Part shown: piece after piece, positions 1-11,640 of the stretch
How positions within the stretch are numbered: position 1 is the stretch's first letter
Layout of the letters: each line of letters starts with the position of its first letter
Source: Pictodentalium vernedei
Lineage: Eukaryota; Mollusca; Scaphopoda; Dentaliida; Dentaliidae
Assembly: GCA_031216915.1 (NCBI GenBank)
Contig: CM062297.1
Span: 532,726,971 to 532,790,970 of the forward strand
Direction of reading: 5' to 3'
Length of the DNA stretch: 64,000 bases
Translations under genes and position numbers: made by a program
Notes under the pieces: model-generated
The model's input: only the letters and a program-made list of their open reading frames with translations
What the model was told of the DNA's origin: nothing
Databases searched by the model: none

Positions 1-626
1 TCAACTGTCCGTTGAACGCCAAAGCCAACAATCCTCATCTTACAGAATCGTCCCCAGACAGTCAGATAACCTACTGGACTCCCTCCATCTTACTGACGAA
101 CAATTTACTATGTCCCGATACCAACCGCAATACCTTGCAGTGATTGGTCAATGCCTCGTTGATTTTATTTTATGTCGCCGGGCACGCGCATATGTCTACT
201 GTCAGCGATTCTTATGTCCACTGTCAAGGAAAGCGTCTCGTTGTCATGGGCAACGGTTCATCGCAATGTCTTTTTTCACTTGAAATCAACTGAGACAAAT
301 ACATTTAACTGAAATAAAATACACACAAAAGTACCGTTGTTACTTACAAAAAGATTAATTATGTAAACATGGGTAATTATTTATGAAGCCGATTAGATTA
401 TAAGGTCTCTTTTCATTAATTTACTGTAACATGAACTGAAACGAATCGAGAGCATCTCGCCCCGTTGATTGCGAACGTAAACATTGAATAAAGGGAATCA
501 CTCCAGTCGGTTATGATAAAAGTTAACACCTTACCGAAACAACGCCTGCTTTCTTATATTCGCTGTACAACAACAAATTTTAAAATGATTGGAATGAAGA
601 GATTTGTGTAAGAACGGGGCATATAC

Positions 627-690
627 GTTATTCTGTTTGTTGACAGGGGACATGGTCACGACCATGTCCCCTGTCAACAAAAAGAATAAC
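627..690. repeat. Near-perfect palindrome upstream of the LINE
   Basis: Arms of about 31 bases (627-657 and 660-690) with a 2-base loop. The inner 20 bases of each arm (638-657, 660-679; core GACAGGGGACATGGTC) match perfectly. It would fold as a hairpin. It is the first of many such palindromes in the window. Confidence 0.9.
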
Positions 691-720
691 TCATAAAGTC
701 CTACCGAGGCCTGTTGCCGT

Positions 721-774
721 TGGTTCAACATCCTACTACTTCTATGTGGTGACGTCGAGACCGACCCAGGACCA
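721..774 (+). other. 2A-like ribosome-skipping motif at start of LINE ORF2
   Basis: In the same frame as the endonuclease the sequence reads a leucine-rich stretch followed by GDVETDPGP. The known 2A consensus is D(V/I)ExNPGP preceded by a hydrophobic stretch, so this copy matches except for Asn to Asp at the residue before PGP. 2A-like motifs are known at the N-terminus of ORF2 in some non-LTR retrotransposons of marine invertebrates. The N to D change would be expected to weaken or abolish skipping. The frame is open from here into the endonuclease; a stop (TAA, 694-696) lies upstream. Confidence 0.75.
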
Positions 775-1275
775 CGATCTCCTTCAGTATCATTATCTGA
801 ATCGACGGCTTCTCGCGACGAGGACTCTTTCAAATCTAAATCATCTGTTTTATCCTTAATCCAAATGAACGTCCAAAGCACTAAACCTAAACTTGATGTT
901 ATTCGTTGCGAAATAACGAAATACGACATTTGCGTCTTTACCGAATCGTGGCTCAGCAATAACGATAATAGCTCCGATCTTGACGTACGCGGCTTCAACG
1001 AACCAGTCAGGAAAGACCGAGCCACAAGAGAGGGGCGTATAATATTTTATATAAGAAATACCGTTTCTTTTAAACGTCGCCTGGACTTGGAACCTAACAG
1101 CTTGGAATATTTATAGTTACAAATATTCAATAATAACAAAACCTTCCTCCTTGGGTCATTTCATCGACCACCGAACTCCGACAGCAATGCCCGGGACCTG
1201 ATAGGATCATCTTTTGAGCGGGTGTTAGACATAAACATCGAACATATTGTCCTCACCGGCGACTTTAACGACGGT
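775..1275 (+). pseudogene. LINE endonuclease domain, broken
   Basis: After the 2A-like motif a serine-rich linker leads to MNVQST, KLDVIRCEI and YDICVFTESWLS, which match the first blocks of the apurinic/apyrimidinic-type endonuclease of LINEs (the E in TESWL is the metal-binding glutamate). The frame ends at a stop after position 1113. In another frame downstream, HRPPNS and LTGDFN (near 1250-1268) represent the conserved RPPN and GDFN blocks. This enzyme nicks the target DNA during insertion. At least one frame change and a stop make it non-functional. Confidence 0.75.
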
Positions 1276-2279
1276 CAACTTATATCCGGCCCGGCCCAGT
1301 TCAGAACATACTGTAACAACAATATAGTTTATCTGAGGTTATTAAGCAACCGACGTTCGTTACTGAAACTTTGACTTCGTTACTCGACCTTATAATAACC
1401 AATAATTCAGAGTTTGTCGTAACCCAGTATGCATGAGATCCATTCTATGCTCACCTTGTCCGTTATCACTGTCCAGTCATTGCAGAACTCAAATACCCAC
1501 AGAACCTCGCAAGTCAAGCAAACCCCAAATATGGCTATTTGAAGATGCCAACTTTGATAGCCTTAATGAGGCTATTGATAAAATAAACCGGGAAGAGACT
1601 CTGGTAGGTCAATCCCCTTCCGATATAAGTAGTGGAAACATTCTTATAGAGCTCTCCGGTAAATATATTCTTAACAAAGTCACCACAACTCGACCCAACA
1701 AGCACCCACGGATGCATACAGAGATTAGACACTTAATCCGTCAACGCAAACGTCTTCATCGCATGGAAAAACGTAAAAATACTCATTGCCGTGGAAAAAA
1801 TATCAGAAGAAGAGAAATGAAACCACTTCTGCTATTAGAGCTGCAAAAAATAAATTCACTGAGACAATTAAAGATACCCTAAAATCTCATCCAACACCAT
1901 CGGATACATGATGGAGAACTTCGAAGCTACTCTTCGGAAACAAAACATCCGATATATCAAATCTTTTCCACGCCAGTCGTCTTCTCACATCCGATGACGA
2001 AAAATAGTTAAGCCTTCAACGAATATTTCTCATCGATCTCAAGCGTTAATGATGCCACCACCCAATTCCCAAACCGATCGTTTGACCCCGATCGCCCGTC
2101 AATTGAACTTATCTCCTTGACTGAAGATAAATAGGAATGGCGCTCTGATCCTTAAAAGTCTCTAAAGCTTGCGGACCTGACAATATCAACCCACGAATAC
2201 TCATAGAATATCCTGCCAGCTTAGCGAAGCCACTAACCAAATATTTAATATCTTTCTCCGCCAGCGCACATTTCCACCT

Positions 2280-3045
2280 CAGTGGAAAAGGGCAAACGTG
2301 TCTCCAATTTTCAAAAAAGACTCACCTGATATGGTGACAAACTGCCGCCCGACACCTCTCTTACGTTGTATTGGGAAATCTTTCGAAAGGTGTATAGCCA
2401 ACCCTATATCCCACCAACAACCTGTTAATCCGATTTCAATCTGGGTTTGTACCCAGCGACTCAACAGTACTTCAGTTCAGTGAAATATATAACACCATCA
2501 GCAGTGCTCTAGGCGAGGGTAAAGTAATAAGATTTATGTTCTGTGATATTATTGAAGCTTTTGACAAAGAGTGGCACGATGGTTACTATATAAACTTGAA
2601 AAATAGGCATCACGGGGAAACCTCTCGAGTGGTTTAAATCCCACTTGAAAGACAGACAGCAGTGAATCGTGATAAACTCTCATTCTTCAACGTGGAGAAA
2701 AATAGGTGCTGGTGTTCCGCAAGGATCCATATTAGGTCCTTTTCTGTTCCTGATTTACATTAACGAAATCATAGATACTATATTTTCTAATAGTCGTTTG
2801 TTCGCCGACGACACATCTTTATATCTTATTGCAGAGAATCCGGCTCGTTCGGTAGCACTCTTATCCAATGATATACTGAAGATCGAAAACTGGTCTAAAC
2901 AATGGCTCGTCGATTTCGACCCGAAAAAAACTGAATCACAGATCATTTCCCGAAAGCGACCAAAAACCTCACACGTGACTCTCAACATGTCGGGTACAAA
3001 CGTAAAGGAAGACCACAGTCACAAACATTTGGAAAGACGTTAAAT
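2280..3045 (+). pseudogene. LINE reverse transcriptase domain, broken
   Basis: Successive frames show WKRANVSPIFKK, then NCRPTPLLRCIGKSFERC, and, after frame changes, AGVPQGSILGPFLFLIYINE followed by SRLFADDTSLYLIA. These are RT blocks 2 to 5, with ADD as the catalytic aspartates. The last block is the longest open piece (2669-3043). The order and spacing are normal for a LINE RT, but several frameshifts and stops prevent expression. A conserved FDKEW-like block near 2560-2575 (ordinarily FDSVxH) is degenerate. Confidence 0.8.
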
Positions 3046-3264
3046 GATCACGGTCCTGGGCAGATCACATTTCGGAAATAACCACGAAAGCATGGAAGCG
3101 AGTATCACTCCTTAGAAAGTACAAATTCAGTTTGGATAGAAAACCCTTGAAAAGAGATATTTCGCTCTCATAGGACCAGAGGTCGAATATGCAGACACTG
3201 TATGGGATAGCTGTTCTGAATCAGAATCGCTAGAATTGAAAAAAAAAATGAAGCTGCCAGAATA

Positions 3265-3892
3265 GTGACTGGTGCGACACAAAGCGCTAGCAAAGACCCA
3301 ATATACACAGAAACCGGATGGGAAACTCTGCAAACTCGGAGAAACAAATATAAACTAATACTGTTTTTCAAAATGTATCATAACCTTACTCCCGATTACT
3401 TGTCGATGCTAGTACCCCGTGTTACGTCTGCATCACACGAGTGCAATCAGCGCAACAACACGAACCTGTCACTCCCACTTTGTCGAACAACTTCCCATCA
3501 AAATTCCTTTCTTCCATCAACTACTAGGCTGTGGAACAACCTTACCTACTGATATTCGCGAAAACAACTCCTTGTATCAATTTATATCACTTATTAACAA
3601 AGACAAGATGTTTATTCAGAGTTTGTTCTATTACCAAATGTCACACAATTCCCAAATACATCACTGTAGACTCAATCTGGGTTGCATCAACCTCAACGAT
3701 CATTTATTTAACAATCATCTGACCAGCTCATCGCTTTGTAGCTGTGGCGAACGTGAAACAAGCCATCAATTTGTCTTTGTATGCCTACTATATTCAGAAA
3801 TAAGAAGCTCAACACTTCACACTCTACCTTACAGAATAGATACTAACGTCCTCCTGTATCGAAGTGTCCACTACAACGCTGAAGTAAATTGA
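3265..3892 (+). pseudogene. LINE ORF2 C-terminal tail, broken
   Basis: The frame from 3265 has ETGWETLQTRRNKYKL, FKMYHNLTPDYL and STTRLWNNL, the usual C-terminal region of CR1/Jockey-type ORF2 proteins. It then shifts frame into a segment with INNHL-like text and CSCGERETSHQFVFVC, a Cys/His cluster also typical of LINE C-termini and thought to bind nucleic acid. The segment closes the element's coding part. No catalytic role is expected. Confidence 0.65.
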
Positions 3893-4541
3893 ATATTTGA
3901 TTGTGTACATACATACATTGAGGGAACAGGTAGATTCAGTCGCAATGTAAAGATATAATGAGTGTAACGAGGCGGGCGGAAAGTAAAAAATAAACTGAGT
4001 CCTTCTGCGACCCGCCTTGGATCGAACCTCGCCTATGCAACCCGCCTATTCAGCCTGGACAACATCTCTTCTCTTCAACTATTACCCCTCATCTTTCAGT
4101 CTAACACCCTTTCACAAACTCTCTTTCACCACTTTAACATTAGTACCAGTCTACAGCCTGACAGAATACTGTTATCTGTACTGTCCACGAAAGGCAGTAC
4201 AGATAACATTCATATATATATATTTCGCCGTGTACTTATAATTACAGTGTAATGTTCTTTGTAGAAACAAAGCCCGCATTAGGGTTATGCTTGCTGTTGG
4301 ATCCACATTCAGGTACATTCTTTATGATAAATGTGTTTCTTGTTTTATTGTGTGTACTTTTCTTTGTTTCTACATTGAAATGAATACTGTTTGAACTAAT
4401 CTACAGATATTGCATCTTACAACCGAAAATATTCCCAGTTTCAAAATTATTCAACAGCAACTCTTGTGTTTGGGAAGATCAGTCGAAAAAGCCAAATATT
4501 CCAGAAACGATATTAAAGTAGTTTCGGAAGCGTAACCTCAT

Positions 4542-4602
4542 TGAACTCTTCTTCTATCATCAGGTCTCCTGAACAGGAGACCTGATGATAGAAGAGAGTT
4601 CA
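4542..4602. repeat. Perfect hairpin palindrome
   Basis: Left arm 4542-4571 and right arm 4574-4602 are near-perfect reverse complements (core CATCAGGTCTCCTG) with a 2-base loop. Flanking sequence carries no coding signal. Confidence 0.9.
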
Positions 4603-4845
4603 GGAGGAGACACTTGGTAGGATTTTGAGACAATCTCGATAATTCGAAATTTATGAATAAGTGCGATTCGAATTGAATCTAATAATCGTGACGAATTTCA
4701 AAGTTTCGCCGAGCCCTTGAAATAAGATAAACTCTCTTCGTTTGTCAGAAAACACGAAATTTGCTTCCAATGCACTTTATATCGATAGTTCGTAACACTT
4801 ACGAGAAAGGAACAATATTGGGAAAGAATTTATCGTACTCACCCC

Positions 4846-4919
4846 TTGCTGTTCGGAACACTTCTGCACTGTATCGTGGAGTTTTCTGCACAAAGTGCAG
4901 AAGAGTTCATGGACAGCAA
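4846..4919. repeat. Imperfect palindrome
   Basis: Arms of about 25 bases (TTGCTGTTCGGAAC at the left, matched at the right end near 4905-4919) with inner arms reading CTTCTGCACT and AGTGCAGAAG. The loop is about 24 bases. Confidence 0.75.
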
Positions 4920-5738
4920 GTAGAGTTTGAGCTAAGTATTCTTATACCGTGTGTTGCCACTTACTTTCATGTATTCTTTTGATATTTGTCATCCATTGTA
5001 TTTGAAATAGAGGATGGAGAACAAAAGGGGATATTACACCAAGTCTGTTTGGCCAAAAACGTCTGACAGCATGATTGTGAATATATTGGAATATTCAGTC
5101 TAACATGTTGGCCCGAAAGAGTTAAGTACGAATCATGAATTTGTGAAATCAGCTTATGATGTTGTGAATAAGAAATTTTAATTGACAGAGAGATCTGTAA
5201 TGGATGGAATTTTCAAAACGGTTGGTATTTGTCTTCGCCTCTCTTTTCATTTGGCATAGTTCGGTATCGAATACAACAGGGGGCCATATGTGCTCGAGGA
5301 TCAAGAAGTGGTGCCAGTAGCATTTCGTGTACGTGCTGCAACACAGTAGCCAATTCCACAGGGTTGTGCCACGCGGCTATTCTGCGCAGTAATTCAATTC
5401 GAACTGGCACCTGTTCGGATTGATGAAGTCTTTCAGGCCACTGAATTACTTTGGAATTAAAAACACACCAGATGCGGTCATTGTTCAACTGAGATAAACT
5501 TAAAATGAAGATCAACATGGTAAATGTCTGCACAGCGCAATGAGTCCAATGTGTTCGAACTAGTTAGCAGCCATCAACTATTTGCAAGAACAAAATATAA
5601 AAAATGTAGAAAAAATCTTGTGAGAGATATAGATGAAGAAGTTAGTCAAATTAGATTTTATAGGTTAATATATCACTATTGTCATTGTGTCCTGGGGTGT
5701 TTGGTGGTTTAAAATAAACACGAGATATATACTATCTC

Positions 5739-5786
5739 ATCATATCATGTTTGACAGAGCGAATCTCTGTCGAACATGCCATGATG
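5739..5786. repeat. Palindrome, 21-base arms
   Basis: Left arm 5739-5759 and right arm 5765-5786 pair with two or three mismatches around TTTGACAGAG and CTCTGTCGAA. Possible MITE core. Confidence 0.75.
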
Positions 5787-7593
5787 GGGTATTATATTTC
5801 TGGTAATATTGGGGTCTGAGGGCGTTTGCTGGTCAAGAAAATGTTCCTCGGGGTAAAGGGAGTTAAGGAGGACATAAATTCGTTATTCTTGTACAGTCCA
5901 GTGTGTAAGGAAATTAACCCACATTTGTAAAACTGATACACCCTTCGTCTGCACCTCACCATGTATACAATATATATCGGCTAAGGCTGTAGCAGTTCTT
6001 AAATTGGTGCACTTTTCCCAATATATAACCTGGAATACACACCGACAACAATTAATAAAATTTCGGTTTCCTGATTTTCTATTATGGGGAATTGACTGGG
6101 TTAGTTTGGGTATTATCCAACGGTAAATTCCTATCTCACACTTTCTTCCTTACCTTTCTTTTTGATCAAAGGACAGCTGTCACATAGCATTGTCGTCGCT
6201 GAATTGTTTCCGGCATCAGTTTTGTTGTGTGTATTGTTCAGTGTATGTAAGCACCCGTGAAGATCGAATTTAACAATCTAAAAGATCAGATAATCAACTC
6301 TGAAGAGCCCACTTGTATGGTGTCAACTTTGTCGAAGTTATAAAAAGCAATAATAGATTGACCTGGACTGAAAAAGATAACCTGAAATGGGTCTCTGTTG
6401 ATTTTTACACCACCCAATAATTTGGTAGAGGACAACAACTGAATGTTATGAAGTGTTTTGCACATTAATGGACGAGGGCTAACACCTACAACCAATGCAC
6501 TTTGGATGCGAGCCTAGTTATTTTATCTCTTTGTTAGAATCCCATCTTAGCTCGAAAAATAAACGTTTTGCTGCACCTTGCTAGTTTTGTGAAAGAAGCC
6601 CGCTTGACTCTCGAGCTACCGGGGACTTTGGAGGTCCAGCCCCATCTACGACTTGTGTTGGACTTCCATTCCCCTCCGCGACAACTGATGTGGACTTCCA
6701 TGCATCTCGTCCGGTTACTTCAGAGACTCGTACCTCCCCTAATCACATTTCCTGGAACCGTCCCAATCTGATAGGTGAATGCAATATTTTGTTATGCCGC
6801 ACAGTGAAATATCACTTTTATTAGGAGGAAAGGTTGATAGAGATGTGTCAAACCTTCTCAACCCGTTATGCATAAATTCTTACGTAAATAAAATAGTTGG
6901 ATTTCATGACACAATGACACAACTAATCGGTAAGGAGCACCATATAGGGTTGTAGGATTAAATTATTGTTGAACCCCTACATGAATACAAAATAGATTGA
7001 CCCATTTCACTGTAAAATATATTCCCGAGGACGAAACCATTCAGGAGCTCGGTGTTTAAAGAGGGTAATCCTTGAATAGAATACTAGGGTAAAATTTGTT
7101 ATAATAATTATTATAATAGTTGTTTTATGATTATTTGTATTATGAACGGGACGAAGGAGGTATATATGGATGCTCAGATTTGGTATGCTCAGATTATAAA
7201 TGTGATACAAACAACAGAAGAAATTCAACAAATGTCAGTTTGAAGAATAAAAATTGATAACTACACGGTACTATTCATTTGAAGCGTAATTTCTCCCCGT
7301 GAATAATATAAAAAATGAAATAAATTTTTTCACACATACAGTGTTGTGATTGCAAAGCAGTCTCTTTCTCGATTGGATCGCGATATGGCCGCAACACACT
7401 TTCACTTATGGTTCGATATTTCAAAAATAGAATATTGCGAAATCGAACCGAATGATGAAAACTACACGAAATTTGCACCTGAGCTTCTATCCCATTTCTT
7501 TTTCGACAGAAGGGATTCTGCGGGGATGTAGGTAGGAGCGCAGATCCTGTCGAAATTATCAGTTCACTTTTGTAATCATATTTTTATAAGATT

Positions 7594-7900
7594 ACTAGCG
7601 GGTGATACCCAGCGTTGCACGGGAGAAGATGGTTATATCAGCCGTTTACGAAATAAAAGGTCAAGATCACCAATTTCAAGGTCAAGGTCACCCCACACGG
7701 GCACCCCGATAAAGGCAAAATGATCGATGGGTCAATATGCCCGCACATATGAAATGTTAGCCCGATCAGCACAGCCGTTTTCGAAATAAAAGGTCAAGGT
7801 CATCAGTTTCAAGATCAAGGTCACCCCGCACGGGCACGACACCCATCTCATGTTACTCGCAGGGACGAATTACCCCCGTGTACAAAATTTGAGATCGATC
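7594..7900 (+). repeat. Tandemly duplicated repeat, 133-bp period
   Basis: The block starting AAATAAAAGGTCAAG at 7651 recurs at 7784 with the same following text (TCAAGGTCACCCC, CACGGGCAC), giving a 133-base period. It is preceded by TACTAGCGGGTGATACCC at 7593. This looks like the non-coding end of a dispersed repeat rather than a gene. The family was not identified. Confidence 0.55.
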
Positions 7901-7967
7901 GGTCGAGAAATGGAGGAGTTCACCCGGAACAAAGATAGAGAGAGAGAGAGAGATAGAGAAAAAGGGT

Positions 7968-8286
7968 CAGTGGCGTAGATAAAGGAGGGGGAGGGGGCGG
8001 GCGGGGGGCGTAGGCCCCCCACCAAAAGTTTTGTCGGAAATTTTTTGGCACCATTTTTAGGCGAATTTATGCCTAATAACATTAAAATGCTGGCTTTGGG
8101 GATAAAAACATGCCATTTGGGGGAAATTTTGGGTTAAAAAGACCACTTTTCAGTACATTTGCAGTAAACAACAGATTCTTTCTGTTTGTTTGGGTTTTTG
8201 TTGTTGTTACACTGTCGGAAAATTTTCGGTCTGTCAGAAAATTTTGGGCTTGCCCCTCCGCCAGCGAAAAGCGCTCTACGCCACTG
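7968..8286. mobile_element. hAT-like MITE
   Basis: The segment opens with CAGTGGCGTAGA and closes with its exact complement TCTACGCCACTG, 319 bases end to end. CAGTGGCG-type ends are typical of hAT-superfamily elements. The eight flanking bases on each side match at six positions (AAAAGGGT and AAAAAGAT), fitting an aged 8-bp target duplication. The inside is G-rich near the left end and has no transposase, so it is non-autonomous. Similar GGCGT-starting starts at 12569, 30393 and 42189 may be degenerate relatives. Confidence 0.6.
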
Positions 8287-8636
8287 AAAAAGATACAGAC
8301 ATTCGCATTTATATATTAGATAAAATATTTATTCCGGGAAACTTTTTCTTGTTGTTTTTCAGATTTTTTAATCTGACACAGTTGTGAGAAATATATACAA
8401 TACAATTGGACATTATTAGACACTGGTTACTATATAAAAGTTTACGCTTATCTTCATGGGAACTGGGTAAAACCGACCGACAGGCAGTGCATCAAAATCG
8501 GTGAAAGAAGCGTTTTGACTGCAGCAGTCTTTCCGATTAGAGTTAATTTCTGAAGGGTCAATCATTGAGTAACTTTTCAATTTTTTTCAAGTAATTTTAG
8601 ATAATTGTTCAGTATGTAGTTTTTTCATTGAACAGA

Positions 8637-8993
8637 TTATACTCTATTCCCAGTATTGTAACAGAGTTTCGGTGATTCCAGTGAACCTGTTTGCCAGTTT
8701 GTATTTCCTCTCAACAAACCCTTCTTCGGTCCGATCCAAATAACTTGCGTTTTCTCAAAGTTTACCTTTAGTCCAGGAAGATTAGAAAAATATTTCACCG
8801 TTTCAAGAGGGGCATTTAAGGAGTGACCATCGTCACTTAGAAAAAGAGATGAGTCATCTGCAAATTGACTTATTAAATATTCTGAGTCATTTATTTTTAT
8901 TCCATTGATATCTGTGCTGTTTTTTAGAACTGCACTAATGATCTCTGCACAGAGGATGAAGAGGTAGGGAGATAGAGTATCTCCCTGTCTAAC

Positions 8994-9038
<45 letters not shown>

Positions 9039-9569
9039 GATCGAAACTTTCCGTGCAATGACCATTGTTCAAGACATAACTATATATATTGTTATAGAAA
9101 GTGAGAAACCATTGTATTATTGATGGGCCAAATTTAAAAAAAACCGTAGTGTTCTTTCGATGAAGGTCCATTCTATCGAGTCAAATGCTTTTTCAAAATC
9201 CAACAATACAAGGGTTTCGGGAATGTTTTGCTCTTCACATTTTCTGATTAGATCAAATGTCAAACGTGTTGATTCTCCAATATATCTTCCTTTTATGAAA
9301 CTCAGTTGAGTTTCAGAAATAAGTTTCTGCAAGACTGTTTTAAGGCGGTTAGCAATGGCGGTAGATCCTATTTTTACATCGACGTTTATTAAATAAATTA
9401 GTCGCCAATTTTTCATGTGTAATTTCGATTTATTTGGTTTGGGTATACACGTAATGACACCAGTTCTTTGGGTTATTTTTGGTTCTTCTGTATTATAGCC
9501 GTAATTCAGCGAGTTTATCAAGACATTACCAATATCTTTCCAGAAGAACTTGTAGAATTCTGCTATCAA
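8637..9569 (-). pseudogene. L1/Tx1-like LINE reverse transcriptase fragment
   Basis: Read on the minus strand, 9569 to 9117 shows a domain with CIPKPNK, NWRLIYLINVD, ISETQLSFIKGRYIGE and LLDFEKAFDSIEW; 9065 to 8637 continues with GVRQGDTLSPYLFILCAE and QFADDSSLFL. These are RT blocks 1 to 5 of the L1/Tx1 branch. The two pieces are separated by a CT/GA microsatellite (8996-9035) that lies exactly between the residues preceding and beginning the RGVRQGD block, and by a frame change near 9115. There are no endonuclease or ORF1 parts, so it is truncated at both ends. Confidence 0.8.
8996..9035. repeat. (TC)n microsatellite inside RT pseudogene
   Basis: About 20 uninterrupted TC units. It interrupts the LINE RT on the minus strand, where it reads as alternating Arg-Glu codons. 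Confidence 0.95.
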
Positions 9570-9775
9570 ACCATCTGAAGCGGGAGTTGTTTTTTTATTG
9601 TTTTAAGTGCATAAATACGGAACTTTTAATAGAATATATTTAGAGTATGACTACTCATGTTTTGCCAACGACCTGGAGCAAGGTGTAAACATTCCAAAAC
9701 TGTGGCGACATTATTTCCTACTCCGTTTTCAGTCAACTCTCTCGGGAAATAATAAGTTATATTCATTTCAAATGA

Positions 9776-9776
<1 letters not shown>

Positions 9777-9813
<37 letters not shown>
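9777..9813. repeat. (TA)n microsatellite
   Basis: An uninterrupted TA run of about 18 units in non-coding sequence. Confidence 0.95.
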
Positions 9814-9816
<3 letters not shown>

Positions 9817-10214
9817 TTAGATTGGTTTTGGAGATGGGATATAAATTAATTCTGAAGCCCAAACGTCGGCGGACTAGATAAATTATTACTATCCCCTCAA
9901 AGAAAATTGTTTTTTGTTTTTTTTCCAGAATAAAATCTAATATTTGATTGGCTGAAAAATTCAATGCACCTCGTTTTCTTGGATTATCGCACCCTCATCT
10001 AACATGTCTAACCTGATATAAAAACTTGAATATGCTGAAAATCTGATAATTTAAAGACAGTTCCTAAAATGAAGTTTAATGCAGTATGTGCAAAAAATAT
10101 AGCATTATTATTCTATAAAGCACATTTATTTGTGCTTTGGATTTTAGTTTAGGTCAGTGAACCAAGTAGAAACTGAACAAACTTATCTTTAAACATTCAG
10201 GATGTAGGATTAAA

Positions 10215-10402
10215 CTACCTTAACTGTTTGTTGCTCATTAAGTCGGCCATCTTGTCTGGTTTGTTCTCTGGTGTTCTTCCGGTATACAAGTCTTCAGGCT
10301 CTTCTGGAAATTTCCATTCTTTCTGCCCTTTAACCAGTTTCCGATATGCTCGATAAGTTTTGAAGGTCGAAATTAGCTTTGTTAATCTCGGTCTGCTTCT
10401 AC
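10215..10402 (-). CDS. Possible terminal exon of an unknown host gene
   Basis: On the minus strand a plausible splice acceptor (a T-rich stretch ending CACATTTAG) sits just before 10402. The frame from there is open to TAG at 10215-10217. The peptide is basic then acidic, with segments LTKLISTFKTYRAYRKL, EWKFPEEPEDLYTG and PDKMADLMSNKQLR. It shows no transposon motif. I do not recognise a family. No other exon was identified, so this may be chance. It is listed because it is the only frame in the window with a good acceptor and gene-like composition. Confidence 0.25.
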
Positions 10403-10818
10403 CTAAATGTGACATAATAAAAATCAAATTGTTTTAACTGTGTGTTGGCAAGGAGAGAACCCAACACCTTCTTGTTCAACTGTGTCAAAACTGCTCAGAT
10501 AAATTAGCCAATGATCAATTTTTTACAGACTTTCTCCAGGCAAATCTCATTAGTAAATTGCGTTTCTTGAGATGGATAAAACAAACAGACGATAATTCAT
10601 TTAAACGAGAATTTTTCATTAATTTACTCTAATGACATTAGAGATAAGTGTTCATTGAGAGACTGCTTCAACAGTGGTACACGAGTAAAAGAATGGGTAA
10701 CTCATGCACTCAAATGGTTTTTCATTCAGAACTAATGATTGCTCAGTGTGATCTTCAAAACGCGATTGAAACCAAGATAGGGAAACCACTCAGATCATCT
10801 CAAGCGCTATATACCGCA

Positions 10819-11059
10819 TTAACCCCTTGAACTCTGGTGGTATCTTCCATTTCAGTCCAATGGCAACAATTATAAGAGTCCATATTCATTATTTGGGGTA
10901 GATCAATCAATATTTTGAACGTGCAGCCTCTGGGCTGCACGTTGAAAATATTGATTGGTCTACCTCACATGTTTACTGAACAGCCATCCTATTTAATAAT
11001 AATATTTAATCAGGCGTGTTGATGGTGGGAAAAGCGGCCGCTATGCTTCAAAGGGTTAA
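10819..11059. mobile_element. TTAA MITE, family D (palindromic core GTGCAGCC)
   Basis: Flanked by TTAA on both sides (10819-10822 and 11056-11059) with ends reading CCCCTTGAAC and CTTCAAAGGG. The middle is a palindrome (ATATTTTGAACGTGCAGCC, loop, GGCTGCACGTTGAAAATAT; about 10908-10953). TTAA duplication and CCC ends suggest mobilisation by a piggyBac-type transposase. A second copy lies at about 40912-41499. Confidence 0.75.
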
Positions 11060-11640
11060 CAATGCCAAGAATGTACTTCCGAGGGATGCTCTAAAACGTT
11101 ATACTCTTCTTTGGTACACTGCCATATTCTTTACGGCATCCACATTTGGGGTCACTCACCTTCAGCGTCCAAAATACTTAATTTGCAAAAAAAAGACAAT
11201 ACGCATTAAAGACAATAAAAACCACAGTTCACGCATCGACTCCCTGTTCAGAAAATTTAAAATTCTAAATTTCGAATATCTATGCGAACTTGACATCCTT
11301 CTCTGTAGGTATGACTGGTTCCATTCTACACTGCCCGTGAGTTTCGAAAGTACTTTCAAAGTTTATACAAATCCATCAGGAATGGATACGAGACAATCGA
11401 GCAAGATATACGTTCTCAGACCTCGTTCTCAGTTTACGGTTAATCTTCCATTCCACTCTTTTCCAAACATGTAGAATGAAATTGAACCACTGGTTCAAAA
11501 TTTCATCAGATCTAAATTTAAAGGAATTCTTACAGACAGAATGTTTAGCTCACACTCCCTTAATTTCACCTATAGTAACCCTGCATGCCCGGATTGCAGT
11601 AAGGACCGAAGTAATCACCGTGCTAGTAATTAATGTTCTG
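11060..11640 (+). pseudogene. LINE ORF2 C-terminal fragment
   Basis: The frame following the MITE reads NNAKNVLPRDALKRY, LICKKKTIRIKDNKNHSS, SLFRKFKILNFE, DWFHSTLPVSFES and SRSQFTV-like text, ending at a stop near 11474 with further related text to about 11600 (FIRSKFKGILTDRMFSS). The pattern of VLPxDALKxxY and KKxIRIKDN is that of the region after the RT in LINE proteins. Only the 3' part is present and it contains stops. It adjoins the TTAA MITE, which either inserted into it or marks its truncation. Confidence 0.6.

Larger units (their letters stand above)
697..3960 (+). mobile_element. Decayed CR1/L2-like non-LTR retrotransposon (LINE)
   Basis: A single plus-strand LINE can be followed through fragments in several frames. 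In order it has a 2A-like peptide (721-774), an apurinic-type endonuclease (865-1275), a linker, a reverse transcriptase with the box LFADDTSLY (near 2800-2826), and a C-terminal tail ending in a cysteine/histidine cluster (CSCGERETSHQF, near 3740). Many stops and frameshifts separate the parts. The 2A-endonuclease-RT order and the tail with RLWNNL are typical of CR1/L2-group elements. No ORF1 is recognised upstream, so the copy is probably 5' truncated or diverged there. The 3' end is not sharp; a short TACA run near 3907-3920 may mark it. Clade placement is inferred from motifs only. Confidence 0.8.
3961..7590. other. Gene-free stretch, no recognised element
   Basis: No coding motif, RNA gene or full repeat was recognised. 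Short open frames are uncorrelated with each other and lack family motifs. Three palindromes are listed separately. The sequence at about 6940-6990 matches one half of the palindromic element at 19271-19332, so a decayed relative lies there. Confidence 0.5.

Noticed and set aside
531..1025. 164-codon minus-strand frame over the LINE endonuclease
   Set aside because: Shadow frame antisense to the 2A-endonuclease coding text.
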